Positions 5,854 to 6,014 of a stretch of DNA of 6,014 nucleotides are shown piece by piece. The notes under the pieces were generated by a model. It was not told where the DNA came from, made no database searches, and saw only the letters and a program-made list of their open reading frames with translations. The translations under genes were made by a program, and so were the position numbers. The stretch is from an uncultured Christensenellaceae bacterium (lineage in GTDB: Bacteria > Bacillota > Clostridia > Christensenellales > UBA1242). The stretch covers positions 1 to 6,014 of the forward strand of contig CATLDS010000040.1 of the NCBI GenBank assembly GCA_949902685.1, read 5' to 3'. Each line of letters begins with the position of its first letter. The first letter of the stretch is position 1.

Positions 5854-6014
5854 TTATTTGTTCTCTTTTAAAAATTTTAAATAAACTTTTTTTACTGAAT
5901 AATCGTTGCCGATATTCAATCCTAAACCTTTTAAAGTATTTAACATAGTTTCAATTTTTTGTTGTTCAGTTAAATCTTTCATATCAAAAGTTTCTTCATA
6001 TTCAATATAGTTCC
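5854..6014 (-). CDS. C-terminal end of an unrecognised gene (start beyond window)
   Basis: On the minus strand one frame is open from the right edge to TAA at 5856-5854, giving 52 complete codons. The other two minus frames are interrupted near the edge. The product is rich in Glu and Lys (NYIEYEETFDMKDLTEQQ...KFLKENK) and looks helical and soluble. Position and strand match the next gene, 74 nt downstream, and no clear terminator lies between, so the two may be co-transcribed. The fragment is too short to name. Confidence 0.6.
   Translation of the reverse strand, partial: NYIEYEETFDMKDLTEQQKIETMLNTLKGLGLNIGNDYSVKKVYLKFLKENK

Noticed and set aside
5679..5948. Plus-strand open frame of 89 codons
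   Set aside because: It spans the start of the 115-aa gene, the intergenic promoter-like region and the end of the partial gene on the other strand; no ribosome binding site or family resemblance was seen.
1..6014. Alternative genetic code (TGA recoded)
   Set aside because: The long conserved phosphoketolase and GH28 frames contain no in-frame TGA and use TGG for Trp, so nothing calls for recoding; the absence of TGA stops among five gene ends is too few to mean anything.

Overview
The window reads as a stretch of AT-rich bacterial DNA in which every supported gene lies on the minus strand, so transcription runs from right to left. Shine-Dalgarno sequences are strong and usually sit 5 nt before the start. 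Promoters look like sigma70/sigmaA sites, the stops are TAA and TAG with TGG used for tryptophan, and the terminators are intrinsic. Together with the protein families this suggests a low-GC, fermentative, Gram-positive-like (Bacillota or Mycoplasmatota type) bacterium. That placement is an inference; no taxonomic marker gene is present.

Layout in order of transcription: (1) 6014-5854, the last 52 codons of an unrecognised gene. (2) 5779-5432, a 115-residue unrecognised protein, followed by an intrinsic terminator whose stem overlaps a possible promoter for the next gene. (3) 5337-2986, a complete phosphoketolase (XFP family, 783 aa). (4) 2957-1584, a complete family 28 glycoside hydrolase without a signal peptide, starting 28 nt after the phosphoketolase stop and probably co-transcribed with it. 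(5) A near-consensus extended -10 promoter at 1560-1532 driving a 227-residue unrecognised protein (1512-829), closed by an intrinsic terminator at 825-802. (6) 725 to the left edge, a partial ferritin-like four-helix protein, whose leader contains a nested inverted repeat reaching the ribosome binding site. Its reading frame is open to the left edge of the window.

Functionally, the middle pair is the only coherent metabolic unit. A cytoplasmic GH28 enzyme would trim imported pectin-type oligosaccharides. Phosphoketolase would split xylulose 5-phosphate (and perhaps fructose 6-phosphate) to acetyl phosphate plus a triose or tetrose phosphate. The two enzymes do not share a substrate, but both fit growth on plant cell-wall sugars. 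The flanking small proteins have no visible link to this. No RNA genes, CRISPR arrays, insertion sequences or attachment sites were seen. I see no clearly undescribed multi-gene system; the most notable signals are the ferritin-like protein with its symmetric metal-ligand pattern, the structured leader in front of it, and the terminator/promoter overlap before the phosphoketolase.
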